In this document: one piece after another, positions 1-7,099 of the stretch
Numbering within the stretch: position 1 is the first letter of the stretch
How the letters are laid out: each line of letters starts with the position of its first letter
From: an uncultured Bacteroidota bacterium
GTDB taxonomy: Bacteria > Bacteroidota > Bacteroidia > Chitinophagales > Chitinophagaceae
DNA length: 57,994 nucleotides
Assembly (NCBI GenBank): GCA_903854725.1
Contig: CAINWZ010000038.1
Span: 1 to 57,994 of the forward strand
Direction: 5' to 3'
Notes under the pieces: model-generated
Seen by the model: the letters and a program-made list of their open reading frames with translations, nothing else
Told to the model about the DNA's origin: nothing
Databases searched by the model: none
Position numbers and translations under genes: made by a program

Positions 1-312
1 CGATACAGCTATTATTTCGGCAATTCTTGTAAGAGGTGTACTCCATTTTACATTGGTAAGTCTTAATACCGCTGTAATTAAGGACCCTACTAAACTTATT
101 GCTACAAAGAAAACAAAATTAGAAATATAAATACCCCATGAAACATAGTCTCTCATAGCAGTTACTTCTAATCCATAATACAATTGACGACCATAAGCGA
201 AAGCTCCAAGTGCACATACAGCGATCAAACTGGCTACCCAAATTTGTCCAAGCTTACCAAATTTTTGTGGTAATAGATCTGCTATAATTTTATCTTCTTT
301 TAACTTATCCAC
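1..312 (-). CDS. NrfD/PsrC-like membrane subunit, 5' part only
   Basis: This is the first 104 codons of a gene that leaves the window at the left edge. It would be the quinone-interacting integral membrane subunit of a membrane oxidoreductase, passing electrons between the quinone pool and the neighbouring Fe-S protein. The visible part has a short charged N-terminus, a hydrophobic helix from about residue 20, the segment YGRQLYYG, then SWGIYISNFVFFVAISLVG as the second helix, an arrangement typical of NrfD-family proteins. No ATG is available after the in-frame stop at 337-339; I take GTG at 310-312 as the start, which gives MDKLKEDK. It starts 24 nt after the Fe-S gene and is surely co-transcribed. 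Family call is good; substrate of the complex cannot be told because the catalytic subunit is not in the window. Confidence 0.8.
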   Translation of the reverse strand, partial: MDKLKEDKIIADLLPQKFGKLGQIWVASLIAVCALGAFAYGRQLYYGLEVTAMRDYVSWGIYISNFVFFVAISLVGSLITAVLRLTNVKWSTPLTRIAEIIAVS

Positions 313-336
313 TTTGAATAATTTTATTATTAATGC

Positions 337-1266
337 TTATCCCTTTTTTGATTCTTCAGAGAGTTCTTTATTTTCAAAAGGAAAATTTCTATTTACTGGT
401 GGCAAATAATAAACACTTGGCTTAGTGCCTAAATCTTCCATTAATCTATAACCCGCTTTGTCTTTAATTAGTTCACTAAACCTGAAAGTCTCTGAACCAT
501 TAGTAACTGTATCTTCTAATATGTCTCCAAAAAAGAAAACACCATTTGGACAAGCCGATACACAATGTGGCAAGTTGCCTTGTCTTACCATATCTGGACA
601 GAAATCACATTTACCTACAGTACCTACTTTTTGTGGAACACTTGTTTCACATGAATAAGGTTTATCTGCAATTGCTTTTTCAATTTTAGGCTCTTCCCAA
701 TTAAATACTCTAGTAGAATAAGGACAAGCTGCCATACAAAAACGACAACCAATACATCTATCACTATCAATTAATACTATGCCATCTTTTCTTTTAAAAG
801 TAGCATCCACCGGGCAAACTTTTACACAAGGAGGTTCGTCGCAATGCATACAGGTAGTGGGCTGCCAGTAAGGAGCAGTATGTTCTGCATCCTGCATAGG
901 ATATACTTTAATCCAGTTTTGTCCTGGATGGATATGGTGCATGTGGTTACATGCTGTTTGACATTTTTTTACACTTTTACATCTTGATAAATCAATCACC
1001 ATTGCAAATTTTTTCCCTGCAATTCCTTCTCTTTCTATGGTATTCATAGAAGCAGGTAATACAGGAACTGGCTTTAAAAAAGCTTTATCTACCTCAATAA
1101 TTTCACCATCTACCGACAATAATTTCACCATCTCTCCAGAAGGTTTTACATCTGGTATTTCTTCGGCTGTAAATGGATTTTTGGTGGCACAGCCCGCTAG
1201 TGCAGCTCCAGCAACTAAAGAGCTTGTTAAAAAATCTCTTCTTGAATTTTGACTCATTTGATTCAA
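337..1266 (-). CDS. Tat-exported lipoprotein with four Fe-S cluster motifs (DmsB/TtrB/PsrB-like)
   Basis: Electron-transfer subunit of a periplasm-facing oxidoreductase. The N-terminus has a textbook twin-arginine motif SRRDFL (residues 8-13) followed by a hydrophobic stretch and a lipobox LAGC with Cys26, so it is probably a Tat-exported lipoprotein. Four ferredoxin-type cysteine groups follow: C96, C102, C106; C139, C142, C147, C151; C171, C174, C177, C181; C220, C223, C235, C239. The first group lacks its second cysteine (Val99 in C-x2-V-x2-C-x3-C), so one centre is likely 3Fe-4S or altered. At 309 aa it is longer than DmsB-type proteins because of a 60-residue N-terminal spacer containing a DGEIIEVD motif also present in the next small gene. 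It lies between a cytochrome c operon and NrfD, fitting an electron wire from cytochrome to quinone or the reverse. Confidence 0.88.
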   Translation of the reverse strand: MNQMSQNSRRDFLTSSLVAGAALAGCATKNPFTAEEIPDVKPSGEMVKLLSVDGEIIEVDKAFLKPVPVLPASMNTIEREGIAGKKFAMVIDLSRCKSVKKCQTACNHMHHIHPGQNWIKVYPMQDAEHTAPYWQPTTCMHCDEPPCVKVCPVDATFKRKDGIVLIDSDRCIGCRFCMAACPYSTRVFNWEEPKIEKAIADKPYSCETSVPQKVGTVGKCDFCPDMVRQGNLPHCVSACPNGVFFFGDILEDTVTNGSETFRFSELIKDKAGYRLMEDLGTKPSVYYLPPVNRNFPFENKELSEESKKG

Positions 1267-1276
1267 CTATTTATAA

Positions 1277-1549
1277 TTACAACTCTTTATTCACCCAGCT
1301 TTGTAATTGTTGATTTGATATTTTTTCTTTACTATCTTTAATTTTAGAAGCATCCACCTCGACAAGTGTTCCATCCTGAGTTAAAAATTTAATCGTTTTT
1401 ACTTTACTTTCGGGAGCACAACTAATAACCTCTTTTTTCTTAAACGCAGACCCCCATTTTAAAATGGGGAATAAACTCAAAACGCCCAGTCCTGCAATTA
1501 ATTTTCTTCTGTTATTTTCTTCTTTCATATTTAAATTAGTATCAGACAT
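1277..1549 (-). CDS. small Tat-like exported protein of unknown function
   Basis: A 90-residue protein with an N-terminal NNRRKLIAGLG twin-arginine-like motif (residues about 12-22) and a hydrophobic segment, then a short soluble part. That soluble part contains VKTIKFLTQDGTLVEVD, which resembles the pre-cluster region of the downstream Fe-S protein (VKLLSVDGEIIEVD). It has one cysteine and no cofactor motif. It sits 10 nt upstream of the Fe-S gene and 15 nt downstream of the cytochrome gene, so it belongs to the same transcript. It may be an accessory or assembly subunit of the complex, but that is only inferred from position and the shared motif. Start could also be the Met at residue 8, which would still keep the RR motif. 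Confidence 0.65.
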   Translation of the reverse strand: MSDTNLNMKEENNRRKLIAGLGVLSLFPILKWGSAFKKKEVISCAPESKVKTIKFLTQDGTLVEVDASKIKDSKEKISNQQLQSWVNKEL

Positions 1550-1564
1550 AAACTATAATATTTC

Positions 1565-1963
1565 CTATTTTTTAAATGTGCGCATGTAATTCACCAAATT
1601 CCAAATGTCTTCTTGATCTGGAATTTTTTTCTTAAAACTTGGCATATCATCACGACCTTCAGAGGTTTTAAAAAATAAAGTGCCATCTGATTGTCCTTGA
1701 ACTAGCGCTTTACTAAAATCTGGAGGCGTGGTTTCTAGTTGAGCAGCCTTACTGCCATCCCCTAATCCGGATTTTCCATGACAAGAGGCACAATGTTGTC
1801 CCCATAAAACTTTTCCTGCAGCTACTGAAGCTGCATCTGATTTAACTGCATTAGCAACTTTTGCTTTATCTGCTGGAACATTCCATGGCTTAGTTTGAAA
1901 TAGAGTAAAACTTGCAGTTGTAATGAAAATTACAATAAGCATTAAAAAAGGTAATTTTTTCAT
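1565..1963 (-). CDS. monoheme cytochrome c, exported
   Basis: Class I type cytochrome c of 132 aa. Residues 1-22 form a signal peptide or membrane anchor; heme is attached at C58-A-S-C61-H62, preceded by GKVLWGQ and followed by the usual GKSGLGDG loop; the likely sixth ligand is Met107 in DDMPSFKKKI, and the C-terminal helix ends IWNLVNYMRTF. It acts in the periplasm or on the membrane surface as a soluble or tethered electron carrier. It is the first gene of the transcription unit that continues into the Tat-like protein, the Fe-S protein and NrfD. Its upstream region holds two dyads (1981-1997 and 2023-2038) described separately, the second with CRP/FNR geometry. Confidence 0.9.
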   Translation of the reverse strand: MKKLPFLMLIVIFITTASFTLFQTKPWNVPADKAKVANAVKSDAASVAAGKVLWGQHCASCHGKSGLGDGSKAAQLETTPPDFSKALVQGQSDGTLFFKTSEGRDDMPSFKKKIPDQEDIWNLVNYMRTFKK

Positions 1964-1980
1964 TTTTTATTGATTTTGTG

Positions 1981-1997
1981 TTTGTATTGAATACAAA
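1981..1997. promoter_or_regulatory. 17-bp perfect dyad TTTGTAT-N3-ATACAAA
   Basis: The arms are 7 bp and perfectly complementary, spacer TGA. It lies 17 nt upstream of the cytochrome c start codon. The same dyad occurs at 44169-44185 and, with one mismatch, at 38073-38089, each time just upstream of a minus-strand gene. It could be an operator covering the -7 region and start site, or partly reflect the Bacteroidota -7 element. Confidence 0.4.
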
Positions 1998-2022
1998 GTT
2001 TCTTTTAATTGATAAAGAGGTA

Positions 2023-2038
2023 AATGATGCCAATCATT
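2023..2038. promoter_or_regulatory. CRP/FNR-like dyad AATGAT-N4-ATCATT
   Basis: A perfect 16-bp inverted repeat AATGATgccaATCATT with the TGAT-N4-ATCA core seen in FNR-type sites. Its centre is about 67 nt upstream of the cytochrome c start codon. Two more dyads with TGA-N6-TCA cores stand upstream of the other redox operon (4962-5001). The repeated core in both promoters of the same redox cluster is the main support. Confidence 0.5.
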
Positions 2039-2087
2039 AGAAAATATGAGTTTGGTCATAATAGTCGGTCAATAGAATAGGTCTATA

Positions 2088-2124
2088 TTAAAAGCACCCG
2101 CCTTAGTAGCTAAGACAGGTGCTT
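2088..2124 (-). terminator. intrinsic terminator downstream of the DUF5777 gene
   Basis: On the minus strand AAGCACC pairs with GGTGCTT, with an inner CTTAG/CTAAG helix around a 3-nt loop, and the helix is followed by TTTT. It sits about 40 nt after the stop of the DUF5777 barrel gene and separates the two redox transcription units. Confidence 0.6.
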
Positions 2125-2163
2125 GTGTTTTAGGTTATACTACTCTATTCTGTTTAAACCCTA

Positions 2164-3093
2164 TCAAAAATTCCAAAGCCTTGAAATATTAAATCCAATC
2201 AAAAATTGACTTTTTGAAAAATCATTGTGATTATAAACATTATTATTCTGTGGTAAAATATAGCCATAATTACCCACGAAAATTTGAAAATCGTGTCCGC
2301 TAGTTTTCATATCTAACCCTATACTAATATTGGGATTTGGATTATTCATTGGATGTTGCGTAATAGGTTGATCATAATTAGCAATAATTGACATGCCATC
2401 AGTAATTTTATATTTACCTGCTACACTCACTGCTAAATGTCCATTATTCGTTTTGGCTTGAATTACTTTAGCATCATCATAATAGCCTTCTACATTATTA
2501 AAATAGGAGAAGCTAGGTGCCACTTGTAGAGAAAAATTTTCAGTCAGTTTTCTTGCTATGATTAATTGAGAAAAATAACTTAATCGATCTTGCACATTAA
2601 TAATTGGCAAGGAACTATTTTTTGCTCTAGTATCCATTACTATATTTCCAAATAAAGTAACACTCACTGGCATTTTATTGTTCTTAGTTTGCTTTAATAA
2701 TGCATACTTAATTGTCCCTGCTGTTTGCATTCTATCGTTGGTTGCTCCAAAACCAAATTGCAAGTCTTTAATAGGCACATAACTAAATCCCAATAACATA
2801 TTGGCACTTGCAAATAAGCCCCCTAAATCCTTCCAACCATGTTCTACCGTACCAAATCGATGTTGAATATCAAATTCAAATGTCCCCTTAATAGGCACCA
2901 TGACAGTTTGATTATCGATAATATGATTCCCTTCAAAAGTATTCTTGACATATGAATTCTTTTTTACAACAGGTGCCTTTTCTTTTGTAGTATCTTGCGC
3001 CATTAGTTGATTCACTCCCGCTAATAGCAGTAGCAACAAAAGTGGAAGTCGTATAAAGCGAATCATTGATGTATTGGATATTGCTTTTTTCAT
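2164..3093 (-). CDS. DUF5777-like outer-membrane beta-barrel protein
   Basis: Predicted outer-membrane barrel of 309 aa. I place the start at the ATG ending at 3093 because it gives a regular signal peptide (MKKAISNTS, hydrophobic run, cleavage after LMAQ); the longer frame overlaps the upstream cytochrome gene and reads through its sequence. The mature part begins with a charged segment and then shows the DUF5777 signature GTFEFDIQHRFG, followed by alternating amphipathic strands ending FLIGFNISRLWNF with a terminal Phe typical of barrels. DUF5777 proteins commonly sit beside cytochrome and YceI-like genes in Bacteroidota; function is not known. Here it is third in a unit with two heme lipoproteins, so it may anchor or accompany them at the outer membrane (inference). 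Confidence 0.8.
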   Translation of the reverse strand: MKKAISNTSMIRFIRLPLLLLLLLAGVNQLMAQDTTKEKAPVVKKNSYVKNTFEGNHIIDNQTVMVPIKGTFEFDIQHRFGTVEHGWKDLGGLFASANMLLGFSYVPIKDLQFGFGATNDRMQTAGTIKYALLKQTKNNKMPVSVTLFGNIVMDTRAKNSSLPIINVQDRLSYFSQLIIARKLTENFSLQVAPSFSYFNNVEGYYDDAKVIQAKTNNGHLAVSVAGKYKITDGMSIIANYDQPITQHPMNNPNPNISIGLDMKTSGHDFQIFVGNYGYILPQNNNVYNHNDFSKSQFLIGFNISRLWNF

Positions 3094-3103
3094 TTGAATT
3101 AAT

Positions 3104-3502
3104 TTAATTGTTTTTTGCTCCTTGTTTAATCCATGCATAAATTTTTGCATTGATTGTTTCATCAGGGCCAGCACCTAATGGCATTACTGGACTCTTCTTG
3201 CCGTTTAACCATAACATCAAGTTGCTATTATCGGGATCATTGGCTTTTAAATAACTGCCATCTGTTAATGCTTTATATGCATTTGCTTCTGTTAAATCTG
3301 GATTTTTAGACCCAGCTGCATGACAGCCCGCTTTTGCACAACTATTGGTAAATAGGGGTATAATATCTGTTTTAAAACTCATAGTTTCTGTGATACTACT
3401 TCCTGGATTTACGACAATAGTAGAAGTTTTATAACATCCCGTAATAGCAAACATAGTAAGGGCAAAGAGGCCTGATAATATGGCTATTTTTTTGGTTAAC
3501 AT
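3104..3502 (-). CDS. small c-type cytochrome-like lipoprotein (CX4CH)
   Basis: A 132-aa lipoprotein with lipobox AITGC (Cys23). The domain begins SFKTDIIPLF and carries C55-AKAG-C60-H61, a CX4CH heme-attachment variant common in Bacteroidota surface proteins, and a possible Met ligand in VMPLGAG (about residue 107). The C-terminal helix INAKIYAWIKQGA is typical of these small cytochrome-like domains. It lies between the barrel gene (10 nt) and the ethylbenzene-dehydrogenase-related gene (29 nt) and should be co-transcribed with both. Whether heme is really attached depends on the maturation system accepting CX4CH. Confidence 0.75.
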   Translation of the reverse strand: MLTKKIAILSGLFALTMFAITGCYKTSTIVVNPGSSITETMSFKTDIIPLFTNSCAKAGCHAAGSKNPDLTEANAYKALTDGSYLKANDPDNSNLMLWLNGKKSPVMPLGAGPDETINAKIYAWIKQGAKNN

Positions 3503-3531
3503 ACTTTTACATTTAATCGTTTACGACCATT

Positions 3532-4896
3532 TTATTTTTGAAACTTAAGTATCAAATTAGGCTTAATTGCATGTTGATAATTTGACTTATCCCATACCGC
3601 AAAACCAAATGGTTGATCTTGTAAACTTGAAAAATCAATATCTTGTTTCAATACATCACCAGTTTTTAATTTTCTTTTATATTCAACAATATATCCAGTT
3701 CCAGTATAAGTAGTTACACAATCAATATCAGCACGTCCATTTTTTAATGGTGAAGAAACAACTGAAGGGATACATTTTGCACCTATGGCACTTGTAGCTG
3801 CAGTACCTAATCTTTGGTAATCGGTTCCTGTAGTAGGATCGATGGTTCCACCACTATAAGTTAATACCCCAGTTGAACTTACAGCAGTTACTTTTTTAGC
3901 AGCGCCGCCTGTAACTGTATCTGCATTAGTAATATAATTACTTGTTGAACTTGGTATAACATACAATGGAACCGCTACAGTTGCTCCTGTGCCATCTAAT
4001 TTCAAATTTTGAGTATTGGCAAATGAACCTTGAGTTGCATCTGCAGTGTATACGGGTCTAAAAGGCCAAACGGTACTTGTACTTGCAACTACCAAATCAT
4101 CTACGTGACGTCCATTAGCATTACCTCCTGTTAAATTTGTAATAGCAGGACCGCCAGCCCAATCTTGATAGTTATCATCCATCTTACCATAACTTAAACC
4201 TTTACTTGGTTGCATCCACCACATATCAATTTTTTCATTAGTTCCATTGGTATAATGGTTAGCACTTGCCGAATTTGATTTATAAGTAGGATTCGTTACT
4301 AAACTATCTAACACAGTTTTTCCCACTTTAGCAACTAAAGTCCCTACTGTTGTATAATCGTTATAAGGTGTAAATACATGACAACTTGCATAACATGTTT
4401 GAGTAGTAAATTTTGGAGTTGAATTATCTATATTCCATAACATCGCAATTTTATCTTCTCCATAACCCTCTCGTGTCATAATTCCATTAGCATCATAAGT
4501 TCTTGAACTTCCTTCTTTAGCCCACAATTTAGTAGTTGGGTTAAAATACCAAGGTGCCACTTTTTGACTTTGATCTTTATCGGCATATTCTGCTAAAAAA
4601 TAAATATACTGGTCATCATACATAGCCCTAAGCGTAGTAGGAAAACTTTCACCAATATAACCAGCAAACAATCCATTGCCTGGATCAGGAACGGCAGGTA
4701 TAAAATCAAGCTTTTCCGCATTAGCCCAGATTGCATCTGCCACACCATCGATAGTGGGGGCCGTAGCTGTTTTTAGAGCAAGTAAATCGGTGGTATTTTT
4801 AGCCGCAGTAGATACGACCACTTGGTCTGTTTTAGTGCAGTACATAAAAAATAGTACTACGAAACTAAATAGGGATACAATTTTAAAAATTTTCAT
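3532..4896 (-). CDS. ethylbenzene-dehydrogenase-related heme lipoprotein with extra CX3CH motif
   Basis: First gene of the redox module, 454 aa. The signal peptide ends in a lipobox-like FMYC (Cys20). From about residue 40 the protein follows the heme-binding domain of ethylbenzene dehydrogenase gamma / DMSO-reductase type II family subunits: ALKTATAPTIDGVADAIWANAEKL, LRAMYDDQYIYFLAEYAD, then EDKIAMLWNID. Inserted after this is C168-YAS-C172-H173, a CX3CH motif, which suggests covalent heme in addition to or instead of b-type heme. The C-terminus has the expected DIDFSSLQDQPFGFAVWDKS and ends KPNLILKFQK. It may deliver electrons from or to an external donor or acceptor. Promoter region contains two CRP/FNR-like dyads. 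Confidence 0.78.
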   Translation of the reverse strand: MKIFKIVSLFSFVVLFFMYCTKTDQVVVSTAAKNTTDLLALKTATAPTIDGVADAIWANAEKLDFIPAVPDPGNGLFAGYIGESFPTTLRAMYDDQYIYFLAEYADKDQSQKVAPWYFNPTTKLWAKEGSSRTYDANGIMTREGYGEDKIAMLWNIDNSTPKFTTQTCYASCHVFTPYNDYTTVGTLVAKVGKTVLDSLVTNPTYKSNSASANHYTNGTNEKIDMWWMQPSKGLSYGKMDDNYQDWAGGPAITNLTGGNANGRHVDDLVVASTSTVWPFRPVYTADATQGSFANTQNLKLDGTGATVAVPLYVIPSSTSNYITNADTVTGGAAKKVTAVSSTGVLTYSGGTIDPTTGTDYQRLGTAATSAIGAKCIPSVVSSPLKNGRADIDCVTTYTGTGYIVEYKRKLKTGDVLKQDIDFSSLQDQPFGFAVWDKSNYQHAIKPNLILKFQK

Positions 4897-4961
4897 ACAG
4901 TAAACATTTAGTGTGAGTGTTAAAATTCCAGGCGTAAAGTGACAAAATTTTATTACCCTGC

Positions 4962-4981
4962 TAAATGACGATGCTCATTTA
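4962..4981. promoter_or_regulatory. CRP/FNR-like dyad TAAATGA-N6-TCATTTA
   Basis: Perfect 20-bp inverted repeat with spacer CGATGC, core TGA-N6-TCA. Centre is about 75 nt upstream of the heme lipoprotein start and about 73 nt upstream of the DUF4442 start on the other strand. Paired with a second dyad 22 bp away (centre to centre), close to two helical turns. Confidence 0.5.
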
Positions 4982-4985
4982 ATTG

Positions 4986-5001
4986 TATGATAGGAATCAT
5001 A
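4986..5001. promoter_or_regulatory. CRP/FNR-like dyad TATGAT-N4-ATCATA
   Basis: Perfect 16-bp inverted repeat TATGATaggaATCATA, core TGAT-N4-ATCA as in FNR sites. It lies in the divergent intergenic region between the redox module and the DUF4442 gene, nearer to the latter (centre about 51 nt before its ATG). Confidence 0.5.
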
Positions 5002-5044
5002 AATAGCTCAGATATCCTTAATTTTATACAACAAGCTTAAAACT

Positions 5045-5530
5045 ATGAACCCCGCTTTTAATAAATTCAGTCGTATCATTACGAACCCTATTGCATTTCG
5101 CTTTTTTTTATTTACAAAATTGCCAGCCGCTTTTTTTGCGGGATTAAGAATACATTATTTTGATGACCTTAAATGTGTAGTTCGTATTCGTTATTCTTGG
5201 TTTAGCCAAAACCCTTTTCAATCTATCTATTTTGCAGTGGAAGCTATGGCTGCAGAAATGACTTGCGGCATGCTAGCCTTTGCTCAAGTTTACCAAAGAG
5301 TCCCTAAAATAAGTATGCTTGTAGTGGGCACTCAGGCCAATTTTTTAAAAAAAGCAACAGGTACTATTTTATTTAGCTGTGAAGATGGCTTAGCCATTCA
5401 AAAAGCTATTCAAGAAACTATAGCCACCGGTGAAGGAAAAACAGTAATTTGTAAGTCGGTGGGCACTAACCAAAAAGGGGAAGTAGTGGCCGAGTTTAAT
5501 TTTACATGGAGTTTTAAAGCAAAAAAATAA
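5045..5530 (+). CDS. DUF4442 hotdog-fold protein (PaaI-like thioesterase superfamily)
   Basis: A 161-aa cytosolic protein. The segment LPAAFFAGLRIHYFDDLKCVVRI is the conserved opening of DUF4442, followed by NPFQSIYFAVEAMAAEM, the long helix of a hotdog fold, and a C-terminal GKTVICKSVGTNQKGEVVAEFNFTWSFK strand pair. Family members are thought to act on acyl-CoA thioesters or to be non-enzymatic; I see nothing that fixes a substrate. It is divergent from the redox module and 22 nt ahead of an M28 peptidase gene on the same strand. Its promoter region shares the two CRP/FNR-like dyads. Confidence 0.78.
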   Translation: MNPAFNKFSRIITNPIAFRFFLFTKLPAAFFAGLRIHYFDDLKCVVRIRYSWFSQNPFQSIYFAVEAMAAEMTCGMLAFAQVYQRVPKISMLVVGTQANFLKKATGTILFSCEDGLAIQKAIQETIATGEGKTVICKSVGTNQKGEVVAEFNFTWSFKAKK

Positions 5531-5552
5531 TTCAATATTATAAACATAGATT

Positions 5553-7025
5553 ATGAAAAAATTAATGATGGCTTTTATGGTGCTACTTATTAGCAGTTCG
5601 CAGTTCGCTCAAAATGCAAATCCTCCAGGTTTACAATTGATCAAAGAGAGCGATTTGAAAAAAGATTTATATGCCTTAGCCGATGCTCATTTTAATGGGA
5701 GATCTGCAGGTACGCTAGATGAGTTAAAAGCGTCCATGTGGTTAGCAGAAAAATACAGAAGCATTGGATTACTTCCTGGAGGTGATGATGGCACTTATTT
5801 ACAATTTTTTAATTTATGGCGCAACCATATTTCAGATAAATCAATTATTAAAATAAATAATAAAAATTTAAAATTGTGGAATGATATTGCTGTGGCACAA
5901 ATGGCTAATGCAAATCTTGTAGCACCCATCGTTTATTTAGGCAATGCAGCCAATATCGATACCTTGCAATTAGACGTTAAAAATAAAGTGGTGGCTATAG
6001 AAGCTTCCTCTATAGGAATTAACACGAACGTTTCTTTGCCTACTTGGCGTTATAGCAGAAGTGTACAAACTAAATATGTTATGCCACTTATTAGAAAAGG
6101 GGCAAGCGCAATCATTATTATTGCAGATGATATTGCAGAAAAAGCTTGGGATGACGCAGCTGAAAATTTTAAAAGAGGAACTTATGATATTGATGGCGGT
6201 GCCAATGTTAATGTAAGTACCACTGTGCCTGTTTTATGGATGCACTCAAATGCGAAAACAGCGCTACAAAATAATACTGCATTTATCAACGCCAATATTA
6301 TAGTAGATAAGTATAGCTACCCTTCGGTAAATATTATTGGAAAAATTAATGGTACAGATCCGAAATTAAAAAATGAATATCTTCTTTATAGTGGCCATCA
6401 AGATGCACATGGTATTAGAAACGCACATAACAATGATTCAACTTATTATGGAGCAGATGATAATGCAAGTGTTGATGTTGCTATGCTAGCCAATGCTAGA
6501 GCTTTTATGAAAAATCCAGCAAAGCGTTCTATTTTATTTGTCATTCATGGCGCAGAAGAAAGAGGTTTATTGGGATCTAGGTATTATGTGCAACATCCTA
6601 CTGTTCCTATTTCAAATATTGTAACAGTATTAAATGGCGATATGATTGGTAGAAATCATATTGATAGCGCTGCTTTTATGGGTATGCAATCACCTCATAA
6701 AAATTCTACTGAATTAGTAAATATTATTTTAGCCGCTAATAATGAAGGGCCTAAATTTAAATTAGATACCACTTACGATAAAGTAACTCATGTAGAAGGT
6801 TGGTATTTTAGAAGCGACCACTTGCCTTATGCAAGACTGGGTATTCCTGCAGTAATGTATACTTCATTATTGCATGAAGATTATCATACACCGCTTGATA
6901 ATGCAGAAAATATTAATTACCCTAAGCTTAAAAAAATGGCAGATTGGATGTACCGCAGTGGCTGGAAAGTAGCTAACGCTGCTAAACGTCCTACCACTGA
7001 TGCAAATTTTAAATTAGAGCGTTAA
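5553..7025 (+). CDS. M28 family zinc aminopeptidase, exported
   Basis: Secreted or periplasmic metallopeptidase of 490 aa with signal peptide ending SSSQFAQ. A PA-like domain (about residues 115-245, with VAPIVYLG and GASAIIIIADD) precedes the catalytic M28 core. Metal ligands are visible: His282 in SGHQDAHG, Asp in GADDNAS (about 302), the Glu pair in HGAEERGL (335-336), Asp in LNGDMIG, and His in LHEDYHTP near the end. It removes N-terminal residues from peptides and would feed peptide uptake. A second M28 gene lies at 42834-44129 without close sequence identity. Ends just before a hairpin that terminates the opposing heme-uptake operon. Confidence 0.92.
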   Translation: MKKLMMAFMVLLISSSQFAQNANPPGLQLIKESDLKKDLYALADAHFNGRSAGTLDELKASMWLAEKYRSIGLLPGGDDGTYLQFFNLWRNHISDKSIIKINNKNLKLWNDIAVAQMANANLVAPIVYLGNAANIDTLQLDVKNKVVAIEASSIGINTNVSLPTWRYSRSVQTKYVMPLIRKGASAIIIIADDIAEKAWDDAAENFKRGTYDIDGGANVNVSTTVPVLWMHSNAKTALQNNTAFINANIIVDKYSYPSVNIIGKINGTDPKLKNEYLLYSGHQDAHGIRNAHNNDSTYYGADDNASVDVAMLANARAFMKNPAKRSILFVIHGAEERGLLGSRYYVQHPTVPISNIVTVLNGDMIGRNHIDSAAFMGMQSPHKNSTELVNIILAANNEGPKFKLDTTYDKVTHVEGWYFRSDHLPYARLGIPAVMYTSLLHEDYHTPLDNAENINYPKLKKMADWMYRSGWKVANAAKRPTTDANFKLER

Positions 7026-7040
7026 TAATTTATAGTGATA

Positions 7041-7080
7041 AAAACTCCCCACAGTCTAAATGGACTGCTTATGGGGAGTA
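7041..7080 (-). terminator. intrinsic terminator of the heme-uptake operon
   Basis: ACTCCCCA and TGGGGAGT form the outer stem, with inner CAGTC/GACTG. On the minus strand the helix is followed by TTTTT. It lies about 20 nt after the HmuY-like gene stop and also just after the plus-strand M28 gene, so it may serve both. Confidence 0.75.
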
Positions 7081-7099
7081 CTTTGGGGGAAGGAAATTT

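Noticed and set aside
458-658. Plus-strand open frame opposite the Fe-S gene
   Set aside because: Lies entirely inside a gene with clear Fe-S motifs on the other strand and shows no recognisable domain; a shadow frame.
3094-3174. N-terminal extension of the DUF5777 gene into the cytochrome gene
   Set aside because: It reads through the end of the preceding gene and hides the normal signal peptide; ATG ending at 3093 is better.
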